DNA of 64,000 nt, taken from assembly GCF_032362555.1 (NCBI RefSeq), contig NC_083526.1:2872001-2936000 (forward strand). The letters run 5' to 3'. Source of the stretch: Amyelois transitella (taxonomy: Eukaryota; Arthropoda; Insecta; Lepidoptera; Pyralidae). The position numbers and the translations under genes were made by a program. The notes beneath the pieces were generated by a model, which did not search any database, was not told the origin of the DNA, and worked only from the letters and a program-made list of their open reading frames with translations. Positions 43,859 to 57,490 of the stretch are shown here, one piece after another (position 1 is the stretch's first letter; the number at the start of each line of letters is the position of its first letter).

Positions 43859-46800
43859 CTAATATATGTGTATAATAAATAGCAATGGAAAATCCTTGTC
43901 AACTTCGGCTCATATCTACTCGAATGAGATTTTTAGGTTACTAGTTCAAAATCGCTCATTAGCATTTTTAATCTGAACCCAAAAATGTCATTGAATGTTT
44001 GTTAATTGGTTACAGAGCTTTATTTAGGGTTCCTTACGAAAATTTTATAGTTTTAAGGATTTATTTTATAAAGCTGCATTTAAACAATTTGTTATAAAAG
44101 TATTACACTTTCTTTGATATGAAAAATTGTATATTTCGAATGCTAATTGTTTTTTTTATAATAAATAGTTCAACCTACCCTAAATATTAATTAATATAAT
44201 ATATTAATTTAACTTATTTGCAATCAATGGTAAATTACTGAATTAATTTTATTCTGAATACATCGTTAAAAATTAATATTATAAATGCGAAAATATGCCT
44301 GTAATTTTTTTATGAATATAGATTATTTTTATTCGAGGTTGAACATATGTTGAATTTCTAATGAAATCAAAACTCATTGGCGCACTTACAAACTTTTGAA
44401 CCCGAGGTCTGCAGTACGGAACCCTACATGTAAGAGCAGACATTGAATTTGATTTTTATATTTTGCGTAACAGTTGATATAACAATTTAATTATCGCAAC
44501 ACACAATAAAAGGAGTAAGCAACTGTAAAAAGTCGAGTAGGATTTAGGTCGACTCTTTTCAATGTGCCCATTTTTTTCGTAAACACATATGTTTCGTCTC
44601 TATCACTTACGGGGTAGACAGAGCCAATGGTCTCAAAAAGGTCACGTTAAGCTGGATTTGGGTATATTTATAAAGGTTGCAACTGGGCTTGGTCTAAAAG
44701 AAGTTTGCAAACAAGCTTTATATGCTTTCATTTCTGTTTTAAGTATGAAGCCCAGGGGTGCAGCCACTATTCAATAAACTTTTTTGAAATCAACTACTAC
44801 ATTTAAAAACATTGGTTGATGATGAGTAAGGCAGAACCCGAGACAGAACTATATTTATTTCTGTTATTGGGCTTGTAGTTTTAATTATTTTTATGTCACA
44901 GAGACTAACTATAGTCCTTCAAAGTAAAAAATCTACATATGGTTAAAAACATTATGACTAAATGTATTTTAATTACATTTTTATGACCGAGCCTCTGGCT
45001 TTCTATAAAGTTATTTAGCATTTCTACACTGACGATGGTTTAAAATATAATTTGTTCATAGAGAATTTTATTGAAGTGTTTAATTAATTTTTGATACTGT
45101 TTTGTTTGCTGAAATGTAAAAGCTATGTTCCATGAAATTTTTATATTGGCTAACAATGCAGAATTATTAATTGCAAAAGTGAGTTTGTTTGTTATCGTTT
45201 CATGTATTTGTTTATTTATTCTTTATTGTTACAATTACAATTTGTAAAGTACAAAAGGTGGACTTAATGCTAATAGCATTATCTAACAGTATGCCATTGG
45301 GTTAAGCAGATAACCTTTGTGTGGGTATTATCAACTAACAAAATTTTCTTCAATTAACAAAAAGTATCGTAGGCAATACCATGATTTATGAAAAAAAAAG
45401 GGAGACCGTGACTGAGAGTAAGAAATATATTTTAAAACATCGATAAAAAGAGTTTACTTCGATTTCAGTTTCTACGATTAAAAGTAAAATGTGAAGACAC
45501 GAGCCTCAATGGTTTAAATGGGCATGTGTCGAGGGAAACGTGTAAAACCCTTTATTATTTGACATGTGCTTACTTTCAATAGATTTATCAGATGCCTCAC
45601 TCCAAACACAAAACATTTGTAAGTGCCGCATGAGGGGCTCGTGCCATTTTTTTCAAACACGGAAGACGCCTTGGCGAAAGCAAATACATTTATACAGCCA
45701 CAAAAGACGCGCACGCTCGAAGAACTATCATGTTTCTTAAAAAAAAAAGATAGCACATGCCGAAATCTGATTACGCACCGCCATATTTGATCAAAGGGTT
45801 GCTATTTAAACATTTCCAATAAAAACCATCGGAATTTTTTTGCAGTTTTTTTTTTGAGGAAAAAAATGCAAAATCGATTGGCGCAGATGTCCACAAATAG
45901 AAAGGGTTTGATGGACCTTTTTATGATAAAAAATGGCGAACAGCCGCGGTAAACAATGGATTTAAACCGTTATAGATTGATTTTAAAAATGATGTTGCTA
46001 AAGAGTTTGTTTTATCTGTTAAATGACCTTTTTGTGAAGTTAAGCATCGGCATTAGAACTCTTTTGGATGGAATATGCAAACGGAAGTTATTTTACGCTT
46101 GCCTTTGTTACCTTTTTTCGTAGCTGATACTAAATTATGTAAGATATTAGTGTAGCATATGTTTTTGTTTAGCAATGTGATCAAATAACGGTTATTAAGG
46201 ATGAAGTACAGAACAAGATTAGCTTTTTTTGGCGTAATAAATGATTTAATTGTAGGAAAACTCTTCCGCCATTAGATCATTAATGCATCTGTTTTGTAGG
46301 AATTGCAAAATCTTTCTAGAAGTTCGACTATTCCTTATGACTTTTGTTGTGAATATTCATAATGCAGGGTTGACTAGATGGAATTCAAATTCAAAATTCA
46401 AATAGGTCAGGTATCGGGGAGATCTAAGTCCAGAATTAAGATAAAAGTCCTGACCAACGTCTCGAGTAATGAAAATGTCTGCAAAGCATCGGTTATATAT
46501 ATATAGGGTAGACAGAGCCAATAATCTTGAAAATACTGAATCGCTTCGTTCAGGGGTTTAACTTAGAGATAGAATTGTGATTCAAATAGTGACAGGTTGC
46601 TAGCCTATAAGAAGAATCACAAATTATTAGCCTTTCGTTTGATTGACTTTTACAATCTACACGAGAAAAAAAGCAGCCAGCACACACTGCAAATTTTTTT
46701 TTTCGCAACTAGGTCAACATTAAAGGTACACTTATTTTTGCGATATATTTGTTCGATATACTTAATTGGCGAGAAACAGTGTTGCGCGTCTCCAAATATT

Positions 46801-49600
46801 AAGTAATTATTAATAACTTATCTAGGTATTATTACTTCCAAGACTTTTTTTATATAAGATAATCATGAGACTGAATAAAGGCTGAATTGGGGTGGAAAAA
46901 ATATTACACTGACATCAACACGCCAAGACGAAGTTTTGGTTCGTACAAATTTAATTTTTTCATATATAATGTATAAATAAATAGATATTGTAAACTTGTT
47001 AATCATCAAAACCGAGTACAAAATATCTTAAAAAATGTCCTATAATTCAAGGTATTTTCGTATTCAGTAGTTATACATCATCAGAGGACGCGAATAAGTT
47101 CAATAATTGGCACAGGTGATAACGCACAAGCTTAAACTTTTGATCGGGCGAATGTGAACTTTATTTCGATTACTTTTTGATTGCTATTGGCCTGTTGTGA
47201 AATTACAAAAAATGATATACTTTAGACAAAGCATGTGCCAGTACAGTAGTGCCTGTAATTATGCTTTAGCATATGTCTCGCAACACGTGCCGCAAGGAAC
47301 AGCGGAATGTGTGGAGTGGGGTTTATTTTGAAGGGTCACTCATTTTTTACCGCTTTAAAAAAATTATGTTTGTACTAACGCATGAATGTATGTTTGTCCG
47401 CGATTAACTCGCGTTTCGCTTAACCGATTTGAATTTAACCGACTCCAATGAAGGAGGATATCGATTGGAGGCGGTTCTCTTTTTATAAAAGTTATTATTG
47501 ATTCTTCGTTATACGCACACATTCGACCGCTTTTGATTATTGCTTGCAAGAAGAGATAGTATGGACGAAGCGAAAGAAGTATGCAAGGATCGTGGCAAGG
47601 ATGCAGTCTCACGCTAAAACTACCTGCTGGCATTGTCTCATTGCTTCAGGGGACTCTTTTTGATTGTCAATGTGTTATTTAAACATGGCATCCTTGTTGT
47701 AGGCAACGGGCTAGCAACCTATCTCTTAATTAAATTTCATTCATTTAGCTAAATATGGCTTTTGAATCTTATGACACGGGGTCGGTTTACTTCAAAAGGG
47801 ATAAAGATATTATTTGTGTGTAACTAATAATACCTACATACATACGTTTTTAGAAATTCATTATATTTTAACTTTTATGTTTACAACCTGTCTCGATCTG
47901 AATCCCAATTTCATAAACAAGCTATCCTGCAGCTGAATACGACCTTCTAGTCATTTTAAGGCCGCTAGCTTTGTCTACCTCATAAGGGATAAAAAACTTG
48001 ATATACATAATATATGTAAGTTAATATGGCATTGAGCAAAAAGTGTAATGAAATATAAAAATAGGATCCATGGATTTTCTGTTTCTTAAGACACTTGTCC
48101 CGTCAAATCCGACTATTATACCTGTTGATTTGGTACACCTGTTTAATTTTTTGCAACCCACACTCGCCTAGCAAGTATTCAAAGCACATTAATCGGGAAC
48201 CATCGGCAGGTATTAGAATAATTAGAGTGTTTTATATAATAGTAATGGTCTTATTGCCTCGATGATGTATATAAAGATATAAAATATGGTTATACCAATA
48301 TAAAAACCAATTATACACTAACATAAAAAAATCACGCACAAATTTTTTACACATTTACCTAATACTAAAAATAAAAAAATCTTTTAATTAGCTAAATTCT
48401 AAAACTTCTTTTATTTATTTATTTATAACTTTTTAAAGTTATATTTTGAACTTATACTACACCATATAAATAATATTAAAGTTCTGAACAAACTAGTTTT
48501 TAATATCAATAAGGGAATTTTTTTCTATATAGGTACAATTCAGAAACATTGAAAAATCTTTATTATTTAAAACAGTTAAAAAGTAACTAATCATTTAAAA
48601 CTATTCTCAAAAAATAAATACATAATGTTACTAAAGAAAACAGTATGTTAAATCCTGAGACCGCTTTTTTACACAAATTTTTCGAATGGGACACCATTTT
48701 TAGATGATTCTGAGACTTCGGTAAGAATTAATAAGCCGGAAAAACAGACAGAATAAGCAGACAGAGCAGCAACAGTCGGTCCTAAGGTTTTTTTCAATAG
48801 AAGGAGTTACGACAAAATGAAATACTGAGCTCCAAAAAGTACTAGGGCAGCATAAATTTGTTAAAAGTGCTACAAAACCTTTTCTTGATAAACTCCACCT
48901 TATATATATCTCGTTAAAGTTGATATTTAACTGAACTTTTACAATACCCAATAGCCGATTTATACATGTGTGATTTTTGTAATTTGTAGTTTTTACTTCA
49001 ATGATATGAACGTTAAGGTTTATTTTGCTTTGAGTATGTTTCAGTGACGGTGACGTCATTTGTTAAACCTTAGATAAACCGAGTTTAGTCCGTGGTTTAG
49101 CTCAGTTTTAACTTAAAACTGTTGTACCAGGATCACAGAAGGTTTGAAGAGGTCTTTCAAATACATTTTCATTCATTTACGGAAGGCATCCTATCCTTGA
49201 TATTTTATTACAGTTGTAAAGAAGACATCTTTATCTACCCCGCAAGGGATATAGACGTCATTATATGTATGTATGTTATGAAGTATTTGCCGTGAACTTT
49301 AAAAAAAATTATGTGATTTCATGAAGCTCAATTTGAATGGAGGAATTTTATTTATTTTTACATATACATATTTATGTATATTGAGTGGATAAGACACTAA
49401 AACAAAAACGAAGCAACGCTTGTCATGGTCATTGTCAAAAATTTAATTTTAATCATTAATTAAAATAAATTTAAAGAACTTATTCTTGGTCTTAACCTAA
49501 CCTCTTTTGTATTAGTTAAAGTTCTTGCTCCCTTAGTCTTCGCTTCTTACAACATCCACTGCGAAGAGATGGAGTACCCGTTTTTATAATGTCTTCAAAA
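43859..49600. other. Intergenic DNA with scattered repeat fragments
   Basis: No confident gene. Element A fragments: 44580-44655, 46503-46630 (reverse, gtgacaggttgctagcctat), 47690-47820, 47885-48015, 49215-49278 (cccgcaagggatatagacgt). LINE 3'-end fragment at 47563-47625 (gacgaagcgaaagaagtatg). Family E repeat at 45205-45325. A GC-richer repeat-free stretch at 45480-45960 is a candidate conserved region. Confidence 0.4.
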
Positions 49601-49624
49601 TTCTTCTAGTTTTATTTATTTTTT

Positions 49625-49925
49625 ATTATTCAATAATCTATACTACTCGTACATTGTAAAATAGGCGGTCTAATGCTAATAGCATTATTTAACGTCTGCC
49701 ATTGGGTTAAGCAAAACCTTTGTTTCTCAGTCCCGGTTGCGTCCTACCTCTTCTCTGGAGTGGATCCCAGGGTACACCTGTGACCACAATCCTGATTTGG
49801 GTAAGTCAGGTTTTTACACGAATTGACTTCCGTCTGACCCCCGTGACCTTTGCAGGGGAACCTTACACATATTGGATCATGCTTAAACCGTGTTGTTTTT
49901 TTAGTTGTGCGAATGTGCAGGTTTT
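49625..49925 (+). repeat. Family E fragment then family D copy
   Basis: 49640-49720 contains taatgctaatagcattattt and gccattgggttaagcaaaac (family E). 49722-49925 is forward family D: ggttgcgtcctacctcttct, gtaagtcaggtttttacacg, cctttgcaggggaacctt. Confidence 0.6.
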
Positions 49926-50089
49926 TTTAGCCCAAAACAGGTAATTATTTGCATACGAATATGTTTATTAAAAGTTTGCAGCTTGCCACAATCGAGTTGC
50001 AATCGAGTAGTTAACCTATTCGATACAGATAATATCATAAAATTGTTAACGATAAACATTGAAGTGTTAAATAGTGATAAAATTACTTA

Positions 50090-50219
50090 CATACATAGAT
50101 ACATATGGTCACGTCTATATCCATTGCGTGGTAGACAGAGCCAACAGTCTTGAAAAAACTGATAGGCCACATTGAACTATTTGATGTGACAGGTTGCTAG
50201 CCCGTCGCCTAAAAGAAGA
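50090..50219 (-). mobile_element. Element A, 5'-truncated, with TSD
   Basis: Tail catacatagatacatatggt to core gcctaaaagaaga. A 13-bp duplication ataaaattactta lies at 50077-50089 and 50220-50232. The truncation at the head side with a clean duplication shows incomplete reverse transcription. Confidence 0.88.
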
Positions 50220-50261
50220 ATAAAATTACTTAATTTAACAATAGTGGACCATTACTTCTTC

Positions 50262-50500
50262 CTCCTCGCTTTAGTCCCAGTTGCATTCTCACCAAACCTG
50301 GGGTAGCTATGCCTTTGACCATGGATCCTGGATTGGGTGAGTCAGGTTTTTACACGAAGCGACTTCCATCTAACCTTCGCAACCTTTGCAGAGCAATCTA
50401 ACCCGTATTGAATCAATCATGGTTACACATCCAGTTGCCTGAATGTGTTTCCTCACCATGTTTTCCCTCACCGCAAGAGAATCGGTTAGTATTGGGAAGA
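50262..50500 (+). repeat. Family D copy
   Basis: Contains ctttagtcccagttgcattc, ggattgggtgagtcaggttt and gcaacctttgcagagcaatc, then tttcctcaccatgttttccc, so this is one of the longest D copies. A diverged element A follows at 50785-50882. Confidence 0.65.
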
Positions 50501-50882
50501 CAAGCGCAGTTGGCTTGTATCGATATGTTTTTACTTCGCCCCTTACCTTACTTCGTTAGTCGCCTTAAAACTTAGAACCACACGGCAAATATTCTGTAAG
50601 TAAATTGTTTATATTTTTTTAATTCTTAGTTAAAAAAATAAGAAAGATTTAAAATACATATATTTGCTATATTCAAAGTGTTTTCTGCCCTTTCTAATTT
50701 TGCTTGATAAAATTCCATGCTGGTCAGCTGTTTTTTTTTCGTAAATTGTAAAAGTTAATCAATACAAAAAGTTTTTAAGGCTAGGATTCTTCTTTTAGGC
50801 AAGGGGCTAGCAGCCAACTACGTGGCCTTTGTGTCTTGTGACGATTTACTCTGGCCCTCCCGTTAGGGATAAAGGTGGGATA

Positions 50883-53650
50883 TTTATGTACTTGTATAAT
50901 TGCTCAGTACTAACACATTTTGGAAATATATATTACTCCATCAATAATAGGGATTCAGTCAGATTACCGGCAACAATTTAATGTTGTTATCAAATCATAC
51001 TAACGTGTTACAATTTTTAGTGTTGCACAATAAAAACTATAAAACGTAGCTATTCCACTTTAAAAAATAAACATTGAATTGTTTATGGTTCTCCAGCCCT
51101 TGTCACGTTCCATTCTGGAAGCGATTTTTAAAACCAAAATCATCTGCTTACGCATCGTTTATCATCCCATTTCTAAACACATCCTGCTTGATAAAATCAA
51201 TTTGATAGTTAACGCGAAAAATTAACAAAAAGTGCTTTTGGACCGTTATAAATGATTTATTGTGTGTTTTGAGGAGTTCGGTTTATCACCTGCGAAAGTT
51301 ATAAATAAATATTGTGTCTAAAACGTGCTTTAAACATTTCATTTTACGTAATTTTAACTAATTTATTGTTTTTGGATCTCTTGTTTTACTTGACAACCAA
51401 TTTTTGACTCAAAATATTAATAAGAAATTTTTTATAGTTTTATTTAGAAAATATGTAGGTTAAAATTATAATGAAGTAATAAATTAAGTGTGAAAGCGTT
51501 GGTGGTTAAACGGTGTATAATAGATAGGTATTACATACATAAATAATTGAGGTACTTTGCTTCAGAAATGCTCTTTTCATAAGTCAATTAATTATGTAGA
51601 AATTTTAATATATTCATGTCGAGACATTGCTAATACTGTTATTCTAAGTTTCATTGTAACAGGTAACGTACTATTTTCTCACCGACACTACGACAGCTTT
51701 TCCTCGACAAAGAAAATCTTCGATTATATATGATGGGATAGTCAGCCTAATTAGAATACAAGATGCGATTTCTCACGGAGAAAGACACACGTGATAGAAG
51801 CAAAAACTAAAATACCGCAACCGCGGAAACGTTTATATTACGACTATTTTTTTCCCGCCAAATGCGTCCAAAAACCAAATGGGGCCGACCACATTTCACG
51901 CCCGGAAATGTTATAAGACTTTTTTGTGTTCCATGTTCAATTTTGGAACACGCGAATGGTGTCTATGATTTGTGATATAGAGAATGGCCATAAAAGCGTA
52001 TCAACTTCATAGTTACATATTAATTTCATTTTTACTCGGTCCTTGTTCTTAAACCACATGGATGCATTTGTTACTTCTTTTTATCTAATCTTGTAATAGG
52101 TAGGTACTAATCTATCAATCATTTAAAAACGAAATCGAACAAGGCACCGTGTATTATTTGCTTATTTCATTTAACTATCTTAAATGAAAAAGCCTTTATA
52201 GTTAGTCTCTCATTTTCCCTTTATAGAGTTCAATTTCATAAACATTTTCGGGGAATTTTATTTGTTTATTAAGTTGTCTGCTTCGTAAAACATTGTTGTC
52301 AACGATTGTTATCTTTAGGCTAAAATGAAGTTATCGTTAGTTACAAGAAATACGTAAGTAACTTGATGATTTATATGTATGTAAAAGTAAAATTGAATTT
52401 CATCCAGGAACATACACAATTCCTACTTCCATTTAAACCTGTATATATGCTTTACAGGAAAGCATTCCATAGAATGAACTATGGACGTTCGGAGTTAAAA
52501 TCCAATAAAGCTTTACAAATATACGGTCGTTCCTGTTCAATTATACCCCGTCCTGTGTGGAATTGCTCCAAAGGATGGTCAGTCGGCCGAGGCGGCGTGT
52601 AAGTACTTACCAAAGTCAGTATCCTGTACAGAGAGTACATAAGTTGGGCAATTTAAACATGGTAGTACTTATGAACTGCCCTGACTACTCCGCAGGTTTA
52701 GGGGAGCAATGACCTATATCCTAGTCGGTAATCATACGAAGAACAACGTCTCAACAAACGCAGTCATACACATCTATACTAAACTCTATTTTTTGTGTAT
52801 TAGAATCTTAGTTACGATCAAAGTTTTCAGTACATGTATCCGAATTTAAACGTCATACGTAGATAACATAGAAAATTCCAATTTGAATCCTATTGGAATA
52901 TCTTGGGTTCCAAATTTGAAATTGTACGATTTAAATTACAGTCGTTCGGAAACTAAGATATGTTTCAAGTTTATGTTTTTTAAGAATTTATACCCGAACG
53001 CGTGGTGAACTTCTTGGTTATTTTTAACCAATCCAAAAGTTTATTACTTACGCTTACGCGATTAATAGGAGTTTTTATTGGACCGGTAAAGGACTAAAAG
53101 CGTTTGATTGAACTGAGCCGGGGTTCAGTGACGCTATTTGGGGAATGCAGGAATATTGCTGGGTTTATGTCCTTGGTCCTGGTTGCGTTCATAAATTCTT
53201 TTTCCGTTTTATTACAAACTTAGTAATCGTCAATAATCCTATGAGCGGCCATGACGGTCAAATGCGGCTCTAAGACACACTTATCCTGTGGTAAAAGATA
53301 AGTTTTTTATTTTCGCGTAGGCCATCAATAAATAAAACCACGTGAAATATCAATTAATTTTATACGAATATTTATTTTATTTCTCAATAGTCATCGGCGG
53401 AGTCGCTTGGAATTTTGTTGTTGGCTTCATTTTGAATGGCACAAGTATTTACGTACAAGTATATAAGTACCTACTTACTTTAGTTATACAATTATGTATA
53501 TTTAAATAAACTTAGGCGTCCACTAAACAAAGGTTTTTGTGAATTTCCACGTGAGCTAAGATGTAAGGAAAAATCTTCCTTTTAAAAAAAATAAAAATAA
53601 AACGTTGCTAATTCCTTTCAAAGGATTGCTAAAAGTCCAACCAATGCCTT
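50883..53650. other. Intergenic DNA, no gene seen
   Basis: AT-rich. 51690-51970 is GC-richer and repeat-free (for example accgcaaccgcggaaacg and aatggggccgaccacatt) and may be conserved regulatory DNA. The ORF at 52363-52602 shows no features. Confidence 0.4.
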
Positions 53651-53651
53651 A

Positions 53652-53870
53652 AATATTCTTCTTCCTCCTTGCGTAGTCCCGGTTACATCCTCACCACTCT
53701 TGAGAGGATCCCGGGGTGCGCCTTTGACCATGAACCTGGATTTTGTGAGTCAGTTTTTACACTAAGCGACTCCCACCTGACCTCCACAATCTTTGCAGGG
53801 GAGCCTTTCACATTGGGTCACGGTTACACATGCAGTTGTCTGAATGTGCAGGTTTTAAGTGCCTAAAATA
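53652..53870 (+). repeat. Family D copy
   Basis: gtcccggttacatcctcacc, atcccggggtgcgcctttga, cctccacaatctttgcaggg and ggttacacatgcagttgtct in the family order. Confidence 0.7.
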
Positions 53871-54089
53871 CTATCGTCTTCATAATGGGCACGCGCTATG
53901 ATAGCAATACCAGTATATTACAAACAAAAAGACAGGTGCAATTTATTTTTAGACACATTTTTATCGGCCCAGCTCAAATAAGGCATGAAATAAAATGCAA
54001 ATATGTAATGACTGCATTTAGTGGATCGACAGAAATGATAATTATTGAAAGTTTTATCGGATAATAGGAATGCACCAGTTTTATTTTAG

Positions 54090-54225
54090 TGTCGTGTGGT
54101 TCCAGACACCAATACAAAAAAGAATGGGACCATTACATTTCTTTCCCATGGATTTCGTAAAAGGAGACTAAGGGATAGGCTTACAAATTTGGGATTCTTT
54201 TTTTTCAGGCGATGGGCTATTATTA
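54090..54225 (+). mobile_element. Element A, head half
   Basis: gtgtcgtgtggttccagaca to caggcgatgggct; lacks the 3' half. Confidence 0.75.
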
Positions 54226-54255
54226 TCATCATCGCATTGAACCATAAAACTGGAA

Positions 54256-54775
54256 CATACATACATATGGTCACCTCTATATCCCTTGTGGGGTAGACAG
54301 AGCCAACGGGTCTTGAAAAGACTGATCGGCCACGTTCAGCTATTTAGATTAATGATAGAATTCAGACTTAGAAATAGACGGCCTCTGTGGCGCAGCGGTA
54401 GTACGCTTGTATGTGTCACCGGAGGTCCCGGGTTCGAATCCCGGTCAGGGCATGATGAGAAAAGAACTTTCTCTGATTAGCCTCGGTCTTGGATGTTTAT
54501 CTATATAAGTATTTATTATAAAATAAAGTATCGTTGAGTTAGTATCTCGTAACACAAGTCTCGAACTTACTTCGAGGCTAACTCAATCTGTGTAATTTGT
54601 CCGGTATATATTTATTTATTTATTTAATTGAGATTCAAATAGTGATTGCTAGCCCATCGCCTACGAGAGGATTCCCTAGTATATAAGCCTATCCCTTAGT
54701 CGCCTTTTACGACATCCATGGGAAAGATATGGAGTGGTTCTATTCTGAAGTGCCGGAAACCACATGGGACATTAA
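54256..54775 (-). mobile_element. Element A (reverse) interrupted by a full-length element B
   Basis: A occupies 54256-54378 and resumes at about 54628-54775. A full-length B on + fills 54379-54627 (tggcgcagcggtag, gggttcgaatccc, tgtaatttgtccggtatata). The flanks aattcagacttagaaatag (54359-54377) and aattgagattcaaatag (after the TTTA tail) are imperfect copies of one A segment, that is, a target duplication of about 17 bp. Confidence 0.85.
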
Positions 54776-54967
54776 AGTATGGACAAAATGCTGCCGATAA
54801 GATTCAATACATAGGTATTTATTTTTGCTAATTTTCCTCTGATGTATTCAATCTACGTCAAGACCGGTTCATAGATTGGGGAGCACTGAATCCTTTTGTA
54901 GCTCTTTTGGTATTCAATAAAATTAAGGCTAGCGCATACTGCCATGTCAAGATAGTAAGATAGAATT

Positions 54968-55200
54968 CATACTAATATTATAAAGCTGAAGAGTTTGTTT
55001 CTTTGTTTGAACGCGCTAATCTCAGGAACTACTGGTTCGAATTGAAAAATTCTTTTTGTGTTTAATAGACCATTTGTCGAGGAATACTTTAGGCTATTTA
55101 TCATCACGCTGCAACTATGAGGTGCGAAGAAATAATGGAAAATGTGAAAAAAACGGAGAAAATTATTCCTCCTTGAGGGCTTCAATGATGTTGATTTGAA
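54968..55200 (+). repeat. Interspersed repeat M
   Basis: Begins catactaatattataaagct; has aacgcgctaatctcaggaac and tcatcacgctgcaactatga; matches 1543-1800 over its length in the opposite orientation. Confidence 0.6.
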
Positions 55201-55689
55201 AGCAATAGTACTTAATGGGAAAGATCACTACAAATGGAACTAGATGGTATCCCATATAAGGAAATAGAAGGTACACCATAAAAAAGCGTGAAGACATAGT
55301 AGAAAAAGGATCATTATTTCTAGGAAAAGGATTAGCTTAACCAGACGCTAACAAAAAGTTGATGAAAAGGCTTCATTGTTTCAGACAAAAAAGGCACAAT
55401 GTAAATTTTCAACATTCAATCAAATCTGCAATCACCTTTATTTGTCTTACCCTTTATACGACATTTGATAAATAAATTCATATGTAAAATGTAACATGGT
55501 TTATTGACAATATCGCACGCGCATTCGTTTCCACAGACAACTAGAGGAGGCTTCATTTATTGTCTGTGGTGCATTTTATTATCATAACTAGCGACCCGCC
55601 TTGTTTATGTAGAAGATGATTAAAATATCATCTAAAATAGCTTTATTGGTTATAATAAATATATTATTATAAAAATGTTTTCAAAACGG

Positions 55690-55912
55690 CCTATATGGTG
55701 CAGATGTCGGATTCTCGCCTCAGAGGCGAACCCAAAGGTCTCAGGTTCGATCCCTGGTCAGGTCATGATAGAAAAATAACTTTTTCTGATTGGCCTGGGT
55801 CTTGGATGGTTATCTATATAAACACTTTTTATAAAAATGCTATAGTTGAGTGCGTACCTTTGAGTCTTTCGCGACTGTTGGCCCCGTCAACTCCGTAAGG
55901 GATGAAAGTGTG
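55690..55912 (+). mobile_element. Chimera: tRNA-type SINE head fused to element A tail
   Basis: 55690-55765 is tRNA-like with aggttcgatccctggtcagg as B box, then the B body gattggcctgggtcttggat up to about 55850. From about 55860 it becomes the element A 3' part: gagtctttcgcgactgttgg and ccgtaagggatgaaagtgtg. The head differs from other B copies. Confidence 0.6.
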
Positions 55913-55919
55913 AACTATA

Positions 55920-57440
55920 AGGAAACTTCAGAAGTGGAAGGCCAAAATGCATTTGCTCTTTGATCAGATCAGGGACTAACTGGTGAAAGGTCAAGACAAA
56001 AGTAGCCTAAATCGACGAAATTGTATGAAAGTTTCGAATGAAAACATAGTGATAAGTATGAAGGGATCGAGGCAAGTCGAATTAGGTATACCTATTTAAT
56101 TCGACTTGTCTCGTAAAAAGCGTAATACGTATGCATGTAGTAAGTATGTAAAACAAAAGAAAACATACCTACTAACATCTTCTCAATTGTTTCCGAGTTT
56201 ACAAGTATTAAAAAAGGGCGATGTTCTGTCTTTTCAGAGTTAAATCGATGGTTCTAACATTGATGGTATACTTAATATCGTGACGAAACCTGCACAATGC
56301 ACATTCAGACAATTGGATCTAGGATCGTAAACCTACCCCGAGCTCCTCTCCAGAGAGGAGAGTATGCCACTGAGAAAACACCAGTTGAAAAACACAGTTG
56401 CCAAAAGTTAAAGAAACTTCACCTAACTAGTAAATTGATATTAAGAATTATTTTTTTGCAAAAAAATAATAAACATGAAATTTATTTGAAAGAGTATTTA
56501 AACAATAAAGAATATTTTCGTTCATGTTTTCTCGATCAATGCCCGACAAAACGCCACGCACCCGAGAGGTTTAAAAAAAAACAAACAAACATGGCGTCCT
56601 ATAATGACCTCATTCAAACTAAATAGGTCATTCCACCCCCGAGGTCAGTAGCCCTTAACAGGACCTCATCTTTTTTGGATAGTCGAGGCTCATTTTTTAT
56701 CTAGCCTCAATTTTAGTTATATGAGTACCGTTAAATGAGGGTACACAAGGGGCTGCGATTGGAGGATAAGTCTGGAGATTTTGAATAGTTTTTGAAGAAA
56801 TGTGTATTGTTGAAAACATCTCAGAGTAGTTTTATAGGCTTCTTCTGCAATTGCGCTTTGGGCGCGGCAGTAGCTTTGATTGTAGTATTAATTTTTGTCG
56901 TACGAAAGGGATATCTTTTAACCAATGTTGAGAAAAAAAGAATTTGACGAGTTAAGAAATAAACAATATTAATTTGAACACAATCGATAAAAAAATTCAT
57001 GAAAGTCTCTTTAGGTTTTAAGTTTGATTTTCAATGTTGATAAATAAATAACTACGGTTTTTACAGATATTTTATCTATGATTCTAGGCACGTTAAATCA
57101 AAATTGGTCAAGTTCTTTTTGAGAATTTTCGTTAAAAATAAAAATATAAGAATTTTCTCTTTTATAAGTAGTTAATCTATTTGTTCAGACCGCATTATAC
57201 TAGAAAAAAATATATCTCGAGACAAGACTTTCTATTCCATGCAGCGTGTAGCCGGAATGGCCCTTCCGCATTCCTGCGTCGACCCAGTGCGCCACTGGCC
57301 GCGTATCCCTGATCCTGCGCAGAGATGCGACATGCGCAGTATCGACATCGATAATCGAGTCTATTGAACCTTTCTTGGGTTGTTAAATAAGAGAGTTGAG
57401 TGTGCAAAGTTTTTAAAATTATCTTTGTTTTTTTTTGTCC
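55920..57440. other. Intergenic DNA
   Basis: 56068-56113 is a hairpin (17-bp arms, one mismatch, 12-base loop). 56280-56370 is a diverged family D piece (gagctcctctccagagagga). 56500-56680 and 57215-57360 are GC-richer and repeat-free. The ORFs at 56297-56626 and 57195-57407 look accidental. Confidence 0.4.
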
Positions 57441-57452
57441 TAATATACTACT

Positions 57453-57490
57453 AGTAATATTATTTATATTATAATATAAATAATATTACT
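57453..57490. repeat. Perfect 38-bp palindrome
   Basis: Two 19-base arms with no loop; the left arm is agtaatattatttatatta. All A/T except the outermost G and C. Confidence 0.9.

Noticed and set aside
56297-56626. 109-codon ORF on +
   Set aside because: It starts in a family D repeat and continues in low-complexity Lys/Asn-rich AT DNA.
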